From contig JABSRY010000007.1 of assembly GCA_013214985.1 (NCBI GenBank), positions 1-19,137 of the forward strand: a DNA stretch of 19,137 bases. Reading direction: 5' to 3'. Position 1 is the stretch's first letter. Every line of letters starts with the position of its first letter. The DNA is from Hyphomicrobiales bacterium. GTDB taxonomy: Bacteria > Pseudomonadota > Alphaproteobacteria > Rhizobiales > OSC116. Below are positions 1 to 7,176 of this stretch, one piece after another. The notes under the pieces are model-generated. The model saw only the letters and a list, made by a program, of their open reading frames with translations, was not told where the DNA came from and did not search any database. A program made the translations under genes and the position numbers.

Positions 1-1137
1 ATATTCAATATAGGGTGCAAAATCAAAAATACGAATTTTACTATTGGTAATTTTAACACCAACACCAAATGTTAAGTCTTTTCTCTTTTTGCCGAATAAA
101 TTATTTTTCTGAAAATAATGCCCATATTTTGCAGAAAAATTGGAGTTGATAGTAAAGTTGTTGGGTAGACTATGCCTTGTACCGACCAAAAAAGTCGCAG
201 TTGCATTGTCATTCAATTTATTATGAGATTTTTTATAGGTGAGAGTGGGAGAAAAATTAAACCCAAATTTAGCATTATGTTCATAACGGAGGGATTGAGC
301 TATGCTAATATTATAGTCTGCTTTTGATGTAATATTATAGATTGTTTTATTTGCAGAAATACGACCATTCCAACTTAGTTTATTGCTAAGTAATTTATCC
401 CATGTCATCCAAACACCGACATTATTTGAATAGGGTTTTCGGTCAAAATATTGTTTATTAAAAGTTAAGCCAGCGCTATATTTGTTGGTTTTTTCTTTTA
501 TGCTGAGACCAAGCTCACCCCCTAAATTAAAGTTTAGTTGTTTGCTATCTGTTAAGTAATTACCTGACGCAAATATTTTAAAATGACCGTATAGAGTATC
601 GTTAATCTGTGGTGAAATAACCAGTGCACCATTGGCATTTAGATTGATACCCCGTTGCGCCAAATTATCATCATTCAGAGTGAACGGAATACCGCCAATC
701 ATAATGATTTTATTATTTGTACCCTGATTGATGTTACTCTCAGGTGTGATATTAAACCCATAAGTTGCTTGCCATATTTTTTGATGGTTGATATACGCTA
801 GATGGCTACGGATGAGATTGGAGATTTGTTTAGGTATTTTTTGTGCCAGAACTAATTTGAAATGATATTGGGCTTGTTCATATTTTTTGAGCAGTAAATA
901 TGCCTCTGCTAATGAAAACCTAACTTGAACGATTGACGGATCACGGCTTAAAATATGGTGGTAAAGGTCTATGGCCTGACTATAATTTTTCTGTTTGAAT
1001 GACAATCGAGCGGCCAAAAGTAATTTATCAAGTATCTGGCCTTGCTCAAGCTCGGTGACGCTTGGTTCAGCAGCATGGCTGACGACGCTGGGGTAGGGGA
1101 TAAAACTAATCAGAATTATAAGGAGATATTTACGCAT
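1..1137 (-). CDS. Slam-like surface lipoprotein assembly modifier (3' end cut by window edge)
   Basis: The minus-strand reading frame is open from an ATG at 1137 to the window edge, about 379 codons with no stop. The protein starts with a Sec-type signal (MRKYLLIILISFIPYPSVVSHA). A tetratricopeptide-like helical part follows at about residues 35-115 (NYSQAIDLYHHILSRDPS, then ARL..AEAYLLLKKYEQA-type repeats). The rest, from about 120, is rich in alternating aromatic and polar residues typical of an outer-membrane beta barrel, opening with the TPESNINQGT motif of the Slam/DUF560 family. Slam proteins move lipoproteins to the outer face of the outer membrane. The lipoprotein gene directly upstream on the same strand is its likely client. 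I see no strong ribosome-binding site before the ATG. The missing C-terminus would hold the last barrel strands. Confidence 0.8.
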   Translation of the reverse strand, partial: MRKYLLIILISFIPYPSVVSHAAEPSVTELEQGQILDKLLLAARLSFKQKNYSQAIDLYHHILSRDPSIVQVRFSLAEAYLLLKKYEQAQYHFKLVLAQKIPKQISNLIRSHLAYINHQKIWQATYGFNITPESNINQGTNNKIIMIGGIPFTLNDDNLAQRGINLNANGALVISPQINDTLYGHFKIFASGNYLTDSKQLNFNLGGELGLSIKEKTNKYSAGLTFNKQYFDRKPYSNNVGVWMTWDKLLSNKLSWNGRISANKTIYNITSKADYNISIAQSLRYEHNAKFGFNFSPTLTYKKSHNKLNDNATATFLVGTRHSLPNNFTINSNFSAKYGHYFQKNNLFGKKRKDLTFGVGVKITNSKIRIFDFAPYIEY

Positions 1138-1226
1138 GACAAATAATCGATTCCATGATCGGAAAAACAAGACGAAGTGACTTTTTTGTCTACTCAATTT
1201 GTTTGGAGTTTGGACGGTTCAATAAT

Positions 1227-1264
1227 CCTCGAAACAACGGCAAATGTTTGCTATTGTTTCGAGG
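1227..1264 (-). terminator. Long hairpin between the lipoprotein and slam-like genes
   Basis: CCTCGAAACAA (1227-1237) pairs perfectly with TTGTTTCGAGG (1254-1264). Inside it GCAAA/TTTGC (1240-1244/1247-1251) pairs again, so only two positions of the 38-bp dyad mismatch outside the loop. It begins 11 nt after the lipoprotein stop codon. No U-run follows on the minus strand, so it looks less like an intrinsic terminator than a partial attenuator or an RNA-stabilising stem, keeping lipoprotein mRNA in excess over slam mRNA. That role is inference. Confidence 0.5.
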
Positions 1265-1275
1265 CCGAGAGATTT

Positions 1276-2118
1276 TTAGTTTTCTACTGTTGCATCAAAG
1301 GCGAAGCTACCTTTATAGTCTTTATTTTCTAAAGAAATTGTACCCACTGCTTCGGAACCATAATGGCCATAAAAACCACCATCCATAGTACCTGTTGCGC
1401 TTTCGTTAAGCCCCAAATTCGTGGTTAGAACACTATTGGTAGCTACCTTAGCTGTAAAATCACTACCGGTTATTTTGCCACCAGTGATTTTCACTTCACC
1501 CTCTAAACCAATTTCTTTGTCGCTATTATCTCTAGTTTTTATTTTATATAATTTTCCATCAATTGCACTTTTATCGAAATCAACATTTAATTCGAGATTG
1601 CCCCAAAATCCTTTCCTACCATCTCCTGGTTTGGTTTTACTATACATACTACCCCAACCAAAACCACCTGTATATTTTGCAGTTCCTGCGGTTGGTAATT
1701 TTGCGGGTTTTTCACCATTTATCAGATAACCGGTTTCATAAGTACCGTCTTTAGGGCGATTTATGCCGACTTTCCACATTTCGACTCTTTTAAGGTCACT
1801 GCTAGTCTTCGTAACCCTTATTTTCTTAATTCCGGCAACATCTTCAAATTCTTTTTCTTTAAATCTATCCTCACGGCCATCTTCTCTAAGATCATCCTTG
1901 GTGAATTTATATACTTTCCCATCAATGGTGACATCTACCGTGTTTTTAGCAATACGTTTAACGTCAACTTTTGAGCTTCCGACCGCAATTTTTGTATTGG
2001 TAAGAACTGTACTAGTGTAGCCTTGGGTTTTTAATGCGCCCGAAGATCCTCCAGTTTGACAAGCAGCCAAGCTCAAACCCGTGCTGAATAATATTAATAA
2101 TTTTGTTAAATTTTTCAT
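1276..2118 (-). CDS. TbpB-like surface lipoprotein, probable Slam substrate
   Basis: A 280-residue lipoprotein precursor. The signal peptide ends in the lipobox LSLAAC with the acylated Cys at residue 20, followed by a flexible Gly/Ser segment. The mature part is rich in beta strand. It contains GTAKYTGGFGWGSM near the middle and ends in a repeated G-rich hairpin pattern (GTMDGGFYGHYGSEAVGTISL), the hallmark of the C-terminal eight-stranded barrel of transferrin-binding-protein-B-like lipoproteins. The ATG has a GGGG ribosome-binding site 7 nt upstream. The gene precedes a slam-like gene on the same strand, the usual arrangement for a Slam and its client. The ligand cannot be told from sequence: iron-binding proteins, haem, or adhesion without metal uptake are all possible. 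Confidence 0.75.
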   Translation of the reverse strand: MKNLTKLLILFSTGLSLAACQTGGSSGALKTQGYTSTVLTNTKIAVGSSKVDVKRIAKNTVDVTIDGKVYKFTKDDLREDGREDRFKEKEFEDVAGIKKIRVTKTSSDLKRVEMWKVGINRPKDGTYETGYLINGEKPAKLPTAGTAKYTGGFGWGSMYSKTKPGDGRKGFWGNLELNVDFDKSAIDGKLYKIKTRDNSDKEIGLEGEVKITGGKITGSDFTAKVATNSVLTTNLGLNESATGTMDGGFYGHYGSEAVGTISLENKDYKGSFAFDATVEN

Positions 2119-2196
2119 TTTATACCCCGTTTTATTATTATGTTTATTGTAAAAACAATTTACTATTTATTAATATATGTAAAAAATTAGGGGCAC

Positions 2197-2214
2197 ATGA
2201 TGCATTTGCATCAT
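2197..2214. promoter_or_regulatory. Operator-like dyad, left copy
   Basis: ATGATGCATTTGCATCAT: perfect 8-bp arms around a TT centre, 78 nt upstream of the minus-strand lipoprotein start. It is identical to the copy at 2345-2362. The symmetry suggests a site for a dimeric DNA-binding protein. The neighbouring LuxR-type regulators are the natural candidates. Confidence 0.6.
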
Positions 2215-2344
2215 AGATAATATAATTTTTCATATACAATAGTATAACTTATCAAAAAATTTACTTTTACTTTCATATAGTATTGATAATTTATTTATAT
2301 ACTTTAGTGGGGGTGTATATATTATAAAAATTAAATGAATGCTT

Positions 2345-2362
2345 ATGATGCATTTGCATCAT
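2345..2362. promoter_or_regulatory. Operator-like dyad, right copy
   Basis: The same 18 bases as the left copy, with start points 148 bp apart. It lies 59 nt upstream of the first LuxR-type gene and abuts a TAATAT -10-like element, so a bound protein would sit at or near the promoter. A half-site (TTGCATCAT) also occurs at 5899-5907, after the last regulator gene. Confidence 0.6.
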
Positions 2363-2421
2363 GTAATATAAAAAAATGAGGGTATTATTCATAATATCTA
2401 CTAAATTACCTTGTTTTATTT

Positions 2422-3225
2422 ATGCCACATGAAATTTTTGATGCCTTAAAAATAATTGATAACCTGTACAATTCGGTGACAGATGAAAAAGCATGGAAAC
2501 ATGCCATGAGCCAATTTGAGGAACTGCTTCAAAGTGATACTTATGCTGAAATACTCATCCCACATTTAAACCAAGCAGTGATGTTGCGTAATAAACTTAA
2601 CCAACATAGTCAACAAATAGAAGGCTTAGAGCAAATTTTAAATCGTCTCAACATCGGGGTGTTAATAGTAGATAAAAATTTGAAAGTTATTTTTGCCAAT
2701 CAAGAAGCTTCCCGATATTTTTTAAAATTTCCAAATACTTTTACTATAAACCAAGAAAATTTTTTACTTAGTAAAAATCCGTCTCACAATAAACTTGTAA
2801 AATTTATTTCATCTATTTTCAGCGAAAAGTTTATCATAAAAAGCAATAAATACTATAGTATAAGATTAGATTTAGGTAAGCAGATGAATCTAATAGTATT
2901 AGCAATATTGCAAAAAACAATGCTTGCAAGAAAACAATTATTAGGGGAGAGTAATGAAAATTTATTATTGTTTTTGTGTGATACCAAGTCAACACCAAGA
3001 TCTTCTGAAGAACTAATCGCAATAAGTTTAGGCATTACTATTACTGAAGCGGGCCTAGCAAAGTCTTTATTGGATGGCAATTCCAGTGCTGAATACGCAA
3101 AATTAAAGGGTGTTAGTAAAGTTACTGCTCGCAACCAGTTGCAATCCATATTTGCAAAAACAGGTATAAATAAACAATCTGAGTTGGTGAAACAGCTTAC
3201 CAAAATATTTGGATTCATAAAATGA
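2422..3225 (+). CDS. Short LuxR-type (PAS-like + HTH) transcriptional regulator
   Basis: A 267-residue regulator. Residues 1-35 resemble the start of the two full-length relatives downstream (IIDNLYNSVTDEKAWKHAMSQFEELL against LIDLIYAGALDDRKWSIFIKQL). The next part jumps to their residue ~155 region (IPHLNQAVMLRNKLNQ against TKHLQRAIILRKKLEA), so about 115 residues of the N-terminal sensor domain are missing. A PAS-like segment follows (IGVLIVDKNLKVIFANQEA, ~78-96). The C-terminal GerE/LuxR helix-turn-helix is at ~200-262 (ITITEAGLAKSLLDGNS, then VTARNQLQSIFAKTGINKQ). The ATG has no evident Shine-Dalgarno sequence. It is probably DNA-binding without the ligand-sensing half, perhaps constitutive or a modulator of its relatives. 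Confidence 0.75.
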   Translation: MPHEIFDALKIIDNLYNSVTDEKAWKHAMSQFEELLQSDTYAEILIPHLNQAVMLRNKLNQHSQQIEGLEQILNRLNIGVLIVDKNLKVIFANQEASRYFLKFPNTFTINQENFLLSKNPSHNKLVKFISSIFSEKFIIKSNKYYSIRLDLGKQMNLIVLAILQKTMLARKQLLGESNENLLLFLCDTKSTPRSSEELIAISLGITITEAGLAKSLLDGNSSAEYAKLKGVSKVTARNQLQSIFAKTGINKQSELVKQLTKIFGFIK

Positions 3226-3244
3226 ATTATTTAGGAAGTAAGAA

Positions 3245-3474
3245 TTGTATTCAAAAGATTATATATTTGAACTAATTGATTTAATTTATGCTCGAGCCTT
3301 GGATGAGAGTGCTTGGCAGAAGGTGGTTTAACCCCTGCCTAATTATATAAAACAACAACTATTACTGCGCGTAATCAGTTAAGCTCCATTTTTCAAAAAA
3401 TGGAAATTTCCAAACAATCTGAATTATTGAAGCAACTTACTAAGATATTTGGAACTTTAAAAATAAAGAGTTGA
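3245..3474 (+). pseudogene. Collapsed relic of a LuxR-type regulator
   Basis: The remnant keeps a good ribosome-binding site (AGGAAG at 3233-3238) and a TTG start at 3245. It encodes YSKDYIFELIDLIYARALDE, matching the N-terminus of the full-length copies. It then jumps at about 3323 to the codons for GLTPA, near the end of the gene. A second deletion removes the stretch between the two Ala-Glu codon pairs of the parent (PAES...HAEL), and the joining GAA codon reads TAA. From 3343 the remaining HTH part reads almost perfectly (TARNQLSSIFQKMEISKQ) to a TGA at 3472-3474. As it stands only a 28-residue peptide (3245-3331) could be made. Two deletions and a nonsense codon make it a clear pseudogene. 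Confidence 0.8.
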
Positions 3475-3481
3475 TATTGAT

Positions 3482-4666
3482 ATGGACAATAAAAACTATA
3501 TGTTTGAACTAATAGATCTTATCTACGCAGGCGCATTGGATGATCGAAAATGGTCTATATTCATTAAACAACTCTCCATTGCATACCCAGGTACAATGAC
3601 TTCTTTTATATTTTATGATTTAGAACAATCTGGAGCTCCAGTTAATTTTTATAGCAACGCAGACGATTATTTTATACAAAAATATGCCGAACATTATATG
3701 GGCGTCAATCCATGGCTTAAATATGTTCTTGATTTGCCAACGGGTCATGTTGATGATGGTCGAGGTCATATTAGTTTAAAGGATCTCAAAACAACCGAAT
3801 TTTATAATGATTGGATGAAGCCCCAAGAAGGCATAGACTCGACCATTGGCGCGCAAGTGCTTAATGAAAAACATTTACAAGCGGCCTTTTCCGTTCAATT
3901 TCAAGATGAAAAGCTTAATAATGACAATTATGCTTGCCTGAAAGCCGACATCGTCATTTTAACCAAGCATTTACAACGGGCTATTATCTTACGTAAAAAG
4001 CTAGAGGCAATACAAATTTATACTGACTGTTTGGAGCATATTGTGCATCGACTTAGCAGTGCTGTTTTAATCTCAAACTCAAATAATGAATTGATTTTTG
4101 CTAATAGAGCCGCAGAGAATTATTTCACCTCTGGTCTATTGCTGCTTGGTCGGGATAATAGCATCGCCATTAAAAAAAATTCAAACAATAAACAGCTACA
4201 AAAACTGGTTCATTCCGCCACAAGTTCAACTCAATTATTAGATTTAAAATCAATTAGTGCCACTAGAATAACGGATGATATGGGCAAAGAATTTGTTATT
4301 ATGGTTTTTCCACTCTCGCCATATATCCATTCCAACATTCGTAGCGGTATTTATAATGACCATTCAAAACGCCAATGTCTGGTTTTCATTATTGACCCAT
4401 CAAAACAAGATTACGCAGATGTAGAAATAATCAGCGCGGCGTTTGGTTTAACCCCTGCTGAATCTAGACTGGCAAAATCGCTTTATGAGGGCTTAAGCTT
4501 GAGCGATCATGCTGAATTATATCAAACGACCACCACTACCGCACGCAACCAATTGAGTTCTATTTTTCAAAAAATGGGGATTTCTAAACAATCCGAATTG
4601 GTTAAGCAACTGGCAAAAATATTTGGCGTTATAAAATTAAGGAGTTCAGACCAATATGGACAATAA
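3482..4666 (+). CDS. LuxR-type regulator with N-terminal sensor, tandem copy 1
   Basis: A 394-residue regulator. An N-terminal sensor-like domain (~1-170: MDNKNYMFELIDLIYAGALD, then PWLKYVLDLPTGH and FYNDWMKPQEGID) precedes a PAS-like segment (~195-225: SSAVLISNSNNELIFANRAA) and a C-terminal GerE/LuxR HTH (~325-385: LTPAESRLAKSLYEGLS, TARNQLSSIFQKMGISKQ). The layout resembles LuxR-family proteins with PAS-like autoinducer or redox sensors, but the ligand is unknown. AAAGAG (3465-3470) lies 11 nt before the ATG. Its last codons (LRSSDQYGQ) are not shared with relatives and overlap the ribosome-binding site and first 11 nt of the next gene, so the reading frame has drifted past the ancestral stop. 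Translational coupling to copy 2 is likely. Confidence 0.85.
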   Translation: MDNKNYMFELIDLIYAGALDDRKWSIFIKQLSIAYPGTMTSFIFYDLEQSGAPVNFYSNADDYFIQKYAEHYMGVNPWLKYVLDLPTGHVDDGRGHISLKDLKTTEFYNDWMKPQEGIDSTIGAQVLNEKHLQAAFSVQFQDEKLNNDNYACLKADIVILTKHLQRAIILRKKLEAIQIYTDCLEHIVHRLSSAVLISNSNNELIFANRAAENYFTSGLLLLGRDNSIAIKKNSNNKQLQKLVHSATSSTQLLDLKSISATRITDDMGKEFVIMVFPLSPYIHSNIRSGIYNDHSKRQCLVFIIDPSKQDYADVEIISAAFGLTPAESRLAKSLYEGLSLSDHAELYQTTTTTARNQLSSIFQKMGISKQSELVKQLAKIFGVIKLRSSDQYGQ

Positions 4667-5825
4667 GAACTATATGTTTGAACTAATCGACCTTATCTAC
4701 GCAGGCGCGTTGGATGATCGTAAATGGTCAATATTCATTGATCAACTCACCATTGCATACCCAGGTACAATGACTTCATTTGTATTTTATGATTTAGAAC
4801 AATTTGAAGCCCCAATTAATTTTTTTAGCAACGCAGACAATTATTTTATACAAAAATATGCCGAACATTATATGGACGTCAATCCATGGCTTGAATATGC
4901 ACTTAATTTACCAACGGGTCATATTGACAATTGTCTGCATCATATTAGTTTAAAGGACTTCAAAACCACCGAATTTTATAATGATTGGATGAAACCGCAA
5001 GAAGGCATAGATTCGACCATTGGCGCGCAAGTGCTTAATGAAAAACATTTACACGCGACATTTGCCATTCAATTTCAAGATGAAAAGTTTAATAATGATA
5101 ATTATGCTTGCCTGAAAGCCGATATGATCATTTTAACCAAGCATTTGCAACGGGCTATTATCTTACGTAAAAAGCTAGAGGCAGTACAAATCTACACGGT
5201 CTGTTTAGAGCATATCGTGCACCAACTTAGCAGCGCTGTTTTAATCTCAAACTCAAATAATGAACTGATTTTTGCCAATAGAGCCGCAGAGAATTATTTC
5301 ACCTCTGGTCTATTGCGGCTTGGTCGGGATAATCGCCTCGCCATTAAAAAGAATTCAGACAATAAACAGCTACAAAAACTGGTTCATTCTGCCACAAATT
5401 CAACTCAATTATTAGATGCAAAATCAATTAATGCCGCTAGGATAACGGATGACATGAATAAGGAATTTGTTATTATGGTTTTCCCACTATCGCCATACAT
5501 CCACTCCAACATTCGTAGCGGTGTTTATAATGACCATTCAAACCGCCAATGTCTGGTTTTCATTATTGACCCATCAAAACAAGATTACGCAGATGTGGAA
5601 ATAATCAGCGCGGCATTTGGTTTAACCCCTGCTGAATCTAGACTTGCAAAATCGCTTTATGAAGGTCTAAGCCTTAATGATCATGCCGAATTATATAAAA
5701 TAACGACCATCACCGCGCGTAATCAATTAAGTATGATCTTTCAAAAAATGGAAATTTCTAAGCAATCTGAGTTGTTGAAGCAATTAACAAAAATATTTGG
5801 ATTTTATAAAGTAAACGGAATGTAA
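4656..5825 (+). CDS. LuxR-type regulator with N-terminal sensor, tandem copy 2
   Basis: A 389-residue paralogue of the preceding gene, roughly 85-90% identical by eye over its full length, with the same sensor, PAS-like and LuxR-type HTH layout. AAGGAG (4639-4644) is 11 nt before the ATG and lies inside the end of copy 1. Substitutions cluster in the N-terminal sensor (FEAPINFFSNADNYF against SGAPVNFYSNADDYF; HIDNCLHHISLKDF against HVDDGRGHISLKDL), while the DNA-binding end changes little. That would fit sensors with diverged input sharing operators. Expression probably depends on copy 1 through the 11-nt overlap. Confidence 0.85.
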   Translation: MDNKNYMFELIDLIYAGALDDRKWSIFIDQLTIAYPGTMTSFVFYDLEQFEAPINFFSNADNYFIQKYAEHYMDVNPWLEYALNLPTGHIDNCLHHISLKDFKTTEFYNDWMKPQEGIDSTIGAQVLNEKHLHATFAIQFQDEKFNNDNYACLKADMIILTKHLQRAIILRKKLEAVQIYTVCLEHIVHQLSSAVLISNSNNELIFANRAAENYFTSGLLRLGRDNRLAIKKNSDNKQLQKLVHSATNSTQLLDAKSINAARITDDMNKEFVIMVFPLSPYIHSNIRSGVYNDHSNRQCLVFIIDPSKQDYADVEIISAAFGLTPAESRLAKSLYEGLSLNDHAELYKITTITARNQLSMIFQKMEISKQSELLKQLTKIFGFYKVNGM

Positions 5826-6152
5826 TAAATGATTTGAAAAAATGGTACTAACTCATATAAAAGGCAATTGATAACAACAATTAAGTTCGACTTTCTAATT
5901 GCATCATGATTACTGACCTAATATACTCAATTCTCTGTCCACTCATGATTTTGCCTCTATTTTGTCTAGTTAGATTCTAGAGGATGAATAAATATTGTCA
6001 ATTAAATAAAAACAGGCTCTATTCTGACGGTATTTGATATTTTTGCCTGACATCAGATTAGGGTATACTCTACATTGACGCTTTAATAATATACCTTGAT
6101 ATATTATTAAAATTGTAATATACTTTGATGTATTAATAAAAAAGGATTTGCT
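5826..6152. other. Intergenic region, regulators to vapBC
   Basis: AT-rich, with no credible gene. It holds the half-dyad TTGCATCAT at 5899-5907 and, at its right end, the vapBC promoter and two dyads (6085-6135, listed separately). No clear intrinsic terminator follows the regulator stop at 5825. Confidence 0.5.
6085..6135 (+). promoter_or_regulatory. vapBC promoter with two operator-like dyads
   Basis: The first dyad is AATAATATA (6085-6093), spacer CCTTGA, TATATTATT (6100-6108). The second is TAATATA (6116-6122), spacer CTTTGA, TGTATTA (6129-6135). They share the consensus TAATATACYTTGATRTATTA and start 29 bp apart, close to three helical turns. TTGACG at 6075-6080 is a plausible -35, with the -10 inside the first dyad. 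Antitoxin-toxin complexes of this family typically repress their own promoter by binding such paired palindromes. Confidence 0.6.
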
Positions 6153-6395
6153 ATGAGACATACCGCTAAATTATTTATGAATGGTCGAAGCCAGGCAGTT
6201 AGACTTCCGGTTAATTATAGATTTGACTGTGATGAAGTTTTTATTCGTCGAGATCTAGAAACAGGCGATATCATTATCTCAAAAAAACCTGGTACATGGG
6301 CCAGTTATTTTAATTTAATTGATAACATGGATATTCCAAATGATTTTTTGAATGATAGAGAAAATGATGCACCTCAAGAGCGGAATTTATTTTAA
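6153..6395 (+). CDS. vapB: VapB-type antitoxin (AbrB/SpoVT swapped-hairpin fold)
   Basis: An 80-residue antitoxin. The N-terminus AKLFMNGRSQAVRLPVNYRF is the classic VapB/VagC swapped-hairpin DNA-binding start. The acidic C-terminal tail, from about residue 50 (LIDNMDIPNDFLNDRENDA), is where such antitoxins wrap the toxin. An AAAGGA ribosome-binding site precedes the ATG. The stop shares one base with the toxin start (TAATG), giving translational coupling. With VapC it should autorepress through the dyads just upstream. Confidence 0.85.
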   Translation: MRHTAKLFMNGRSQAVRLPVNYRFDCDEVFIRRDLETGDIIISKKPGTWASYFNLIDNMDIPNDFLNDRENDAPQERNLF

Positions 6396-6808
6396 TGAAT
6401 ACTAATTTGTTTATGTTAGATACCAATACAGTTAGTTATGTTCTAAAAGGTCTTCATTTGAATGTTAGACGAAGATTGAATGAAACCCCGATGGAAAACA
6501 TTTGTATTTCTGTAATTACTGAAGCAGAGTTATTGCTGGGTGTGGCAAAAAATCCGAAAGCCATTCATCTGCCATTGGCAGTAAAAGAGTTTCTATTAAG
6601 GGTGGATATATTGGCCTGGGATTCTGAAGCTGCTGCTTCATATGCTTCCTTAAGATCAAATTGCGAAAAAGAAGGCTTATCACTTGGAAATATGGATATG
6701 TTAATTGCAGCACATTCAGTTTCAACTAGTGCAACTTTGGTGACTAATGATAAAGCCTTTTTTAATGTTGGACATTATTTAAAACTTGAAGACTGGACCA
6801 GAGTATAA
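6395..6808 (+). CDS. vapC: VapC-type PIN-domain ribonuclease toxin
   Basis: A 137-residue PIN-domain protein. The acidic residues that bind the catalytic metal are present: Asp9 (MLDTNTVSYVLKG), Glu45 (ITEAELLLG; Glu43 is also nearby), Asp101 (LGNMDMLIAAH) and Asp119 (LVTNDKAF). VapC toxins cleave tRNA or rRNA and are neutralised by the cognate VapB encoded immediately upstream. The length is normal and the frame intact, so the pair is probably functional. It may stabilise this locus. Confidence 0.88.
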   Translation: MNTNLFMLDTNTVSYVLKGLHLNVRRRLNETPMENICISVITEAELLLGVAKNPKAIHLPLAVKEFLLRVDILAWDSEAAASYASLRSNCEKEGLSLGNMDMLIAAHSVSTSATLVTNDKAFFNVGHYLKLEDWTRV

Positions 6809-7176
6809 TTTAAAGAGCACCGCGATTTATTGCGGGGGAGGGTACTTCGTTCTTGGTTTAATCAACATGTTTTACCAACATTCTCCACGGCGTTTTCATT
6901 AACGTATATTAACTTTTGATATTGACATTTTTCTTATAAAAGATTGACAATTTTTCAGTTAACCGTAGATTTTATTGATTGGGGTTTATTGACCTTGCCC
7001 CCAAATGAGATACATTTAGGCGTAGAGTCTTTGGTTGATATTTTTGTTTAGTTTTTTCTGATTTGGGCTCTGTTGCAAATAATGCAAGTTTGATGTAGTT
7101 TCTTGGTTTTGGGTGTTCCTGCATAAAAGGACACCCTCTTATAACAGGATATTGTAAAGCCAGAAATGATAATTTA
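6809..7176. other. Intergenic scar with insertion-sequence-like ends
   Basis: No convincing gene. GGCTCTGTTGCAAA at 7066-7079 resembles the terminal inverted repeat of IS6/IS26-family elements. TGACCTTGCCCCCAAATGAG at 6990-7009 has the TG-start and C-run look of some IS3-family ends. A hairpin (GGGTGTTCC at 7111-7119 with GGACACCC at 7129-7136) precedes the phosphopantetheinyl transferase gene. I see no transposase here. The stretch looks like decayed mobile-element sequence at the left border of the biosynthetic cluster. The family assignments are from memory of end sequences and are tentative. Confidence 0.4.

Larger units (their letters stand above)
2119..2421. other. Divergent intergenic region, lipoprotein / LuxR-type regulator
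   Basis: A very AT-rich stretch between two divergent genes. It carries two identical 18-bp dyads, listed separately, one near each gene. TAATAT at 2364-2369, just after the right dyad, is a possible -10 element for the plus-strand gene. No open reading frame of substance is visible. Confidence 0.6.
3482..5825 (+). repeat. Tandem gene-length direct repeat (3482-4651 and 4656-5825)
   Basis: Two ~1.17-kb direct repeats carrying the two regulator genes. Long identical runs (for example around EFYNDWMKPQEGIDSTIGAQ) show a fairly recent duplication. Together with the relic at 3245-3474 and the short paralogue at 2422, the locus has repeatedly duplicated and deleted. Confidence 0.8.

Noticed and set aside
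1123..1180. Plus-strand AAGGAG, then ATG and a 14-codon reading frame.
   Set aside because: It is antisense to the start of the slam-like gene, very short, and leads to nothing; it looks coincidental.
1155..2020. Several plus-strand open frames of 60-100 codons.
   Set aside because: They lie opposite the lipoprotein gene, which has a signal peptide, lipobox and ribosome-binding site; the plus-strand products resemble no family.
2197..2362. The repeated dyad considered as the start of a CRISPR array.
   Set aside because: There are only two copies, 148 bp apart, with no regular spacers and no cas genes.
7111..7136. Hairpin considered as an intrinsic terminator.
   Set aside because: No T-run follows on either strand and the paired stem contains a bulge.
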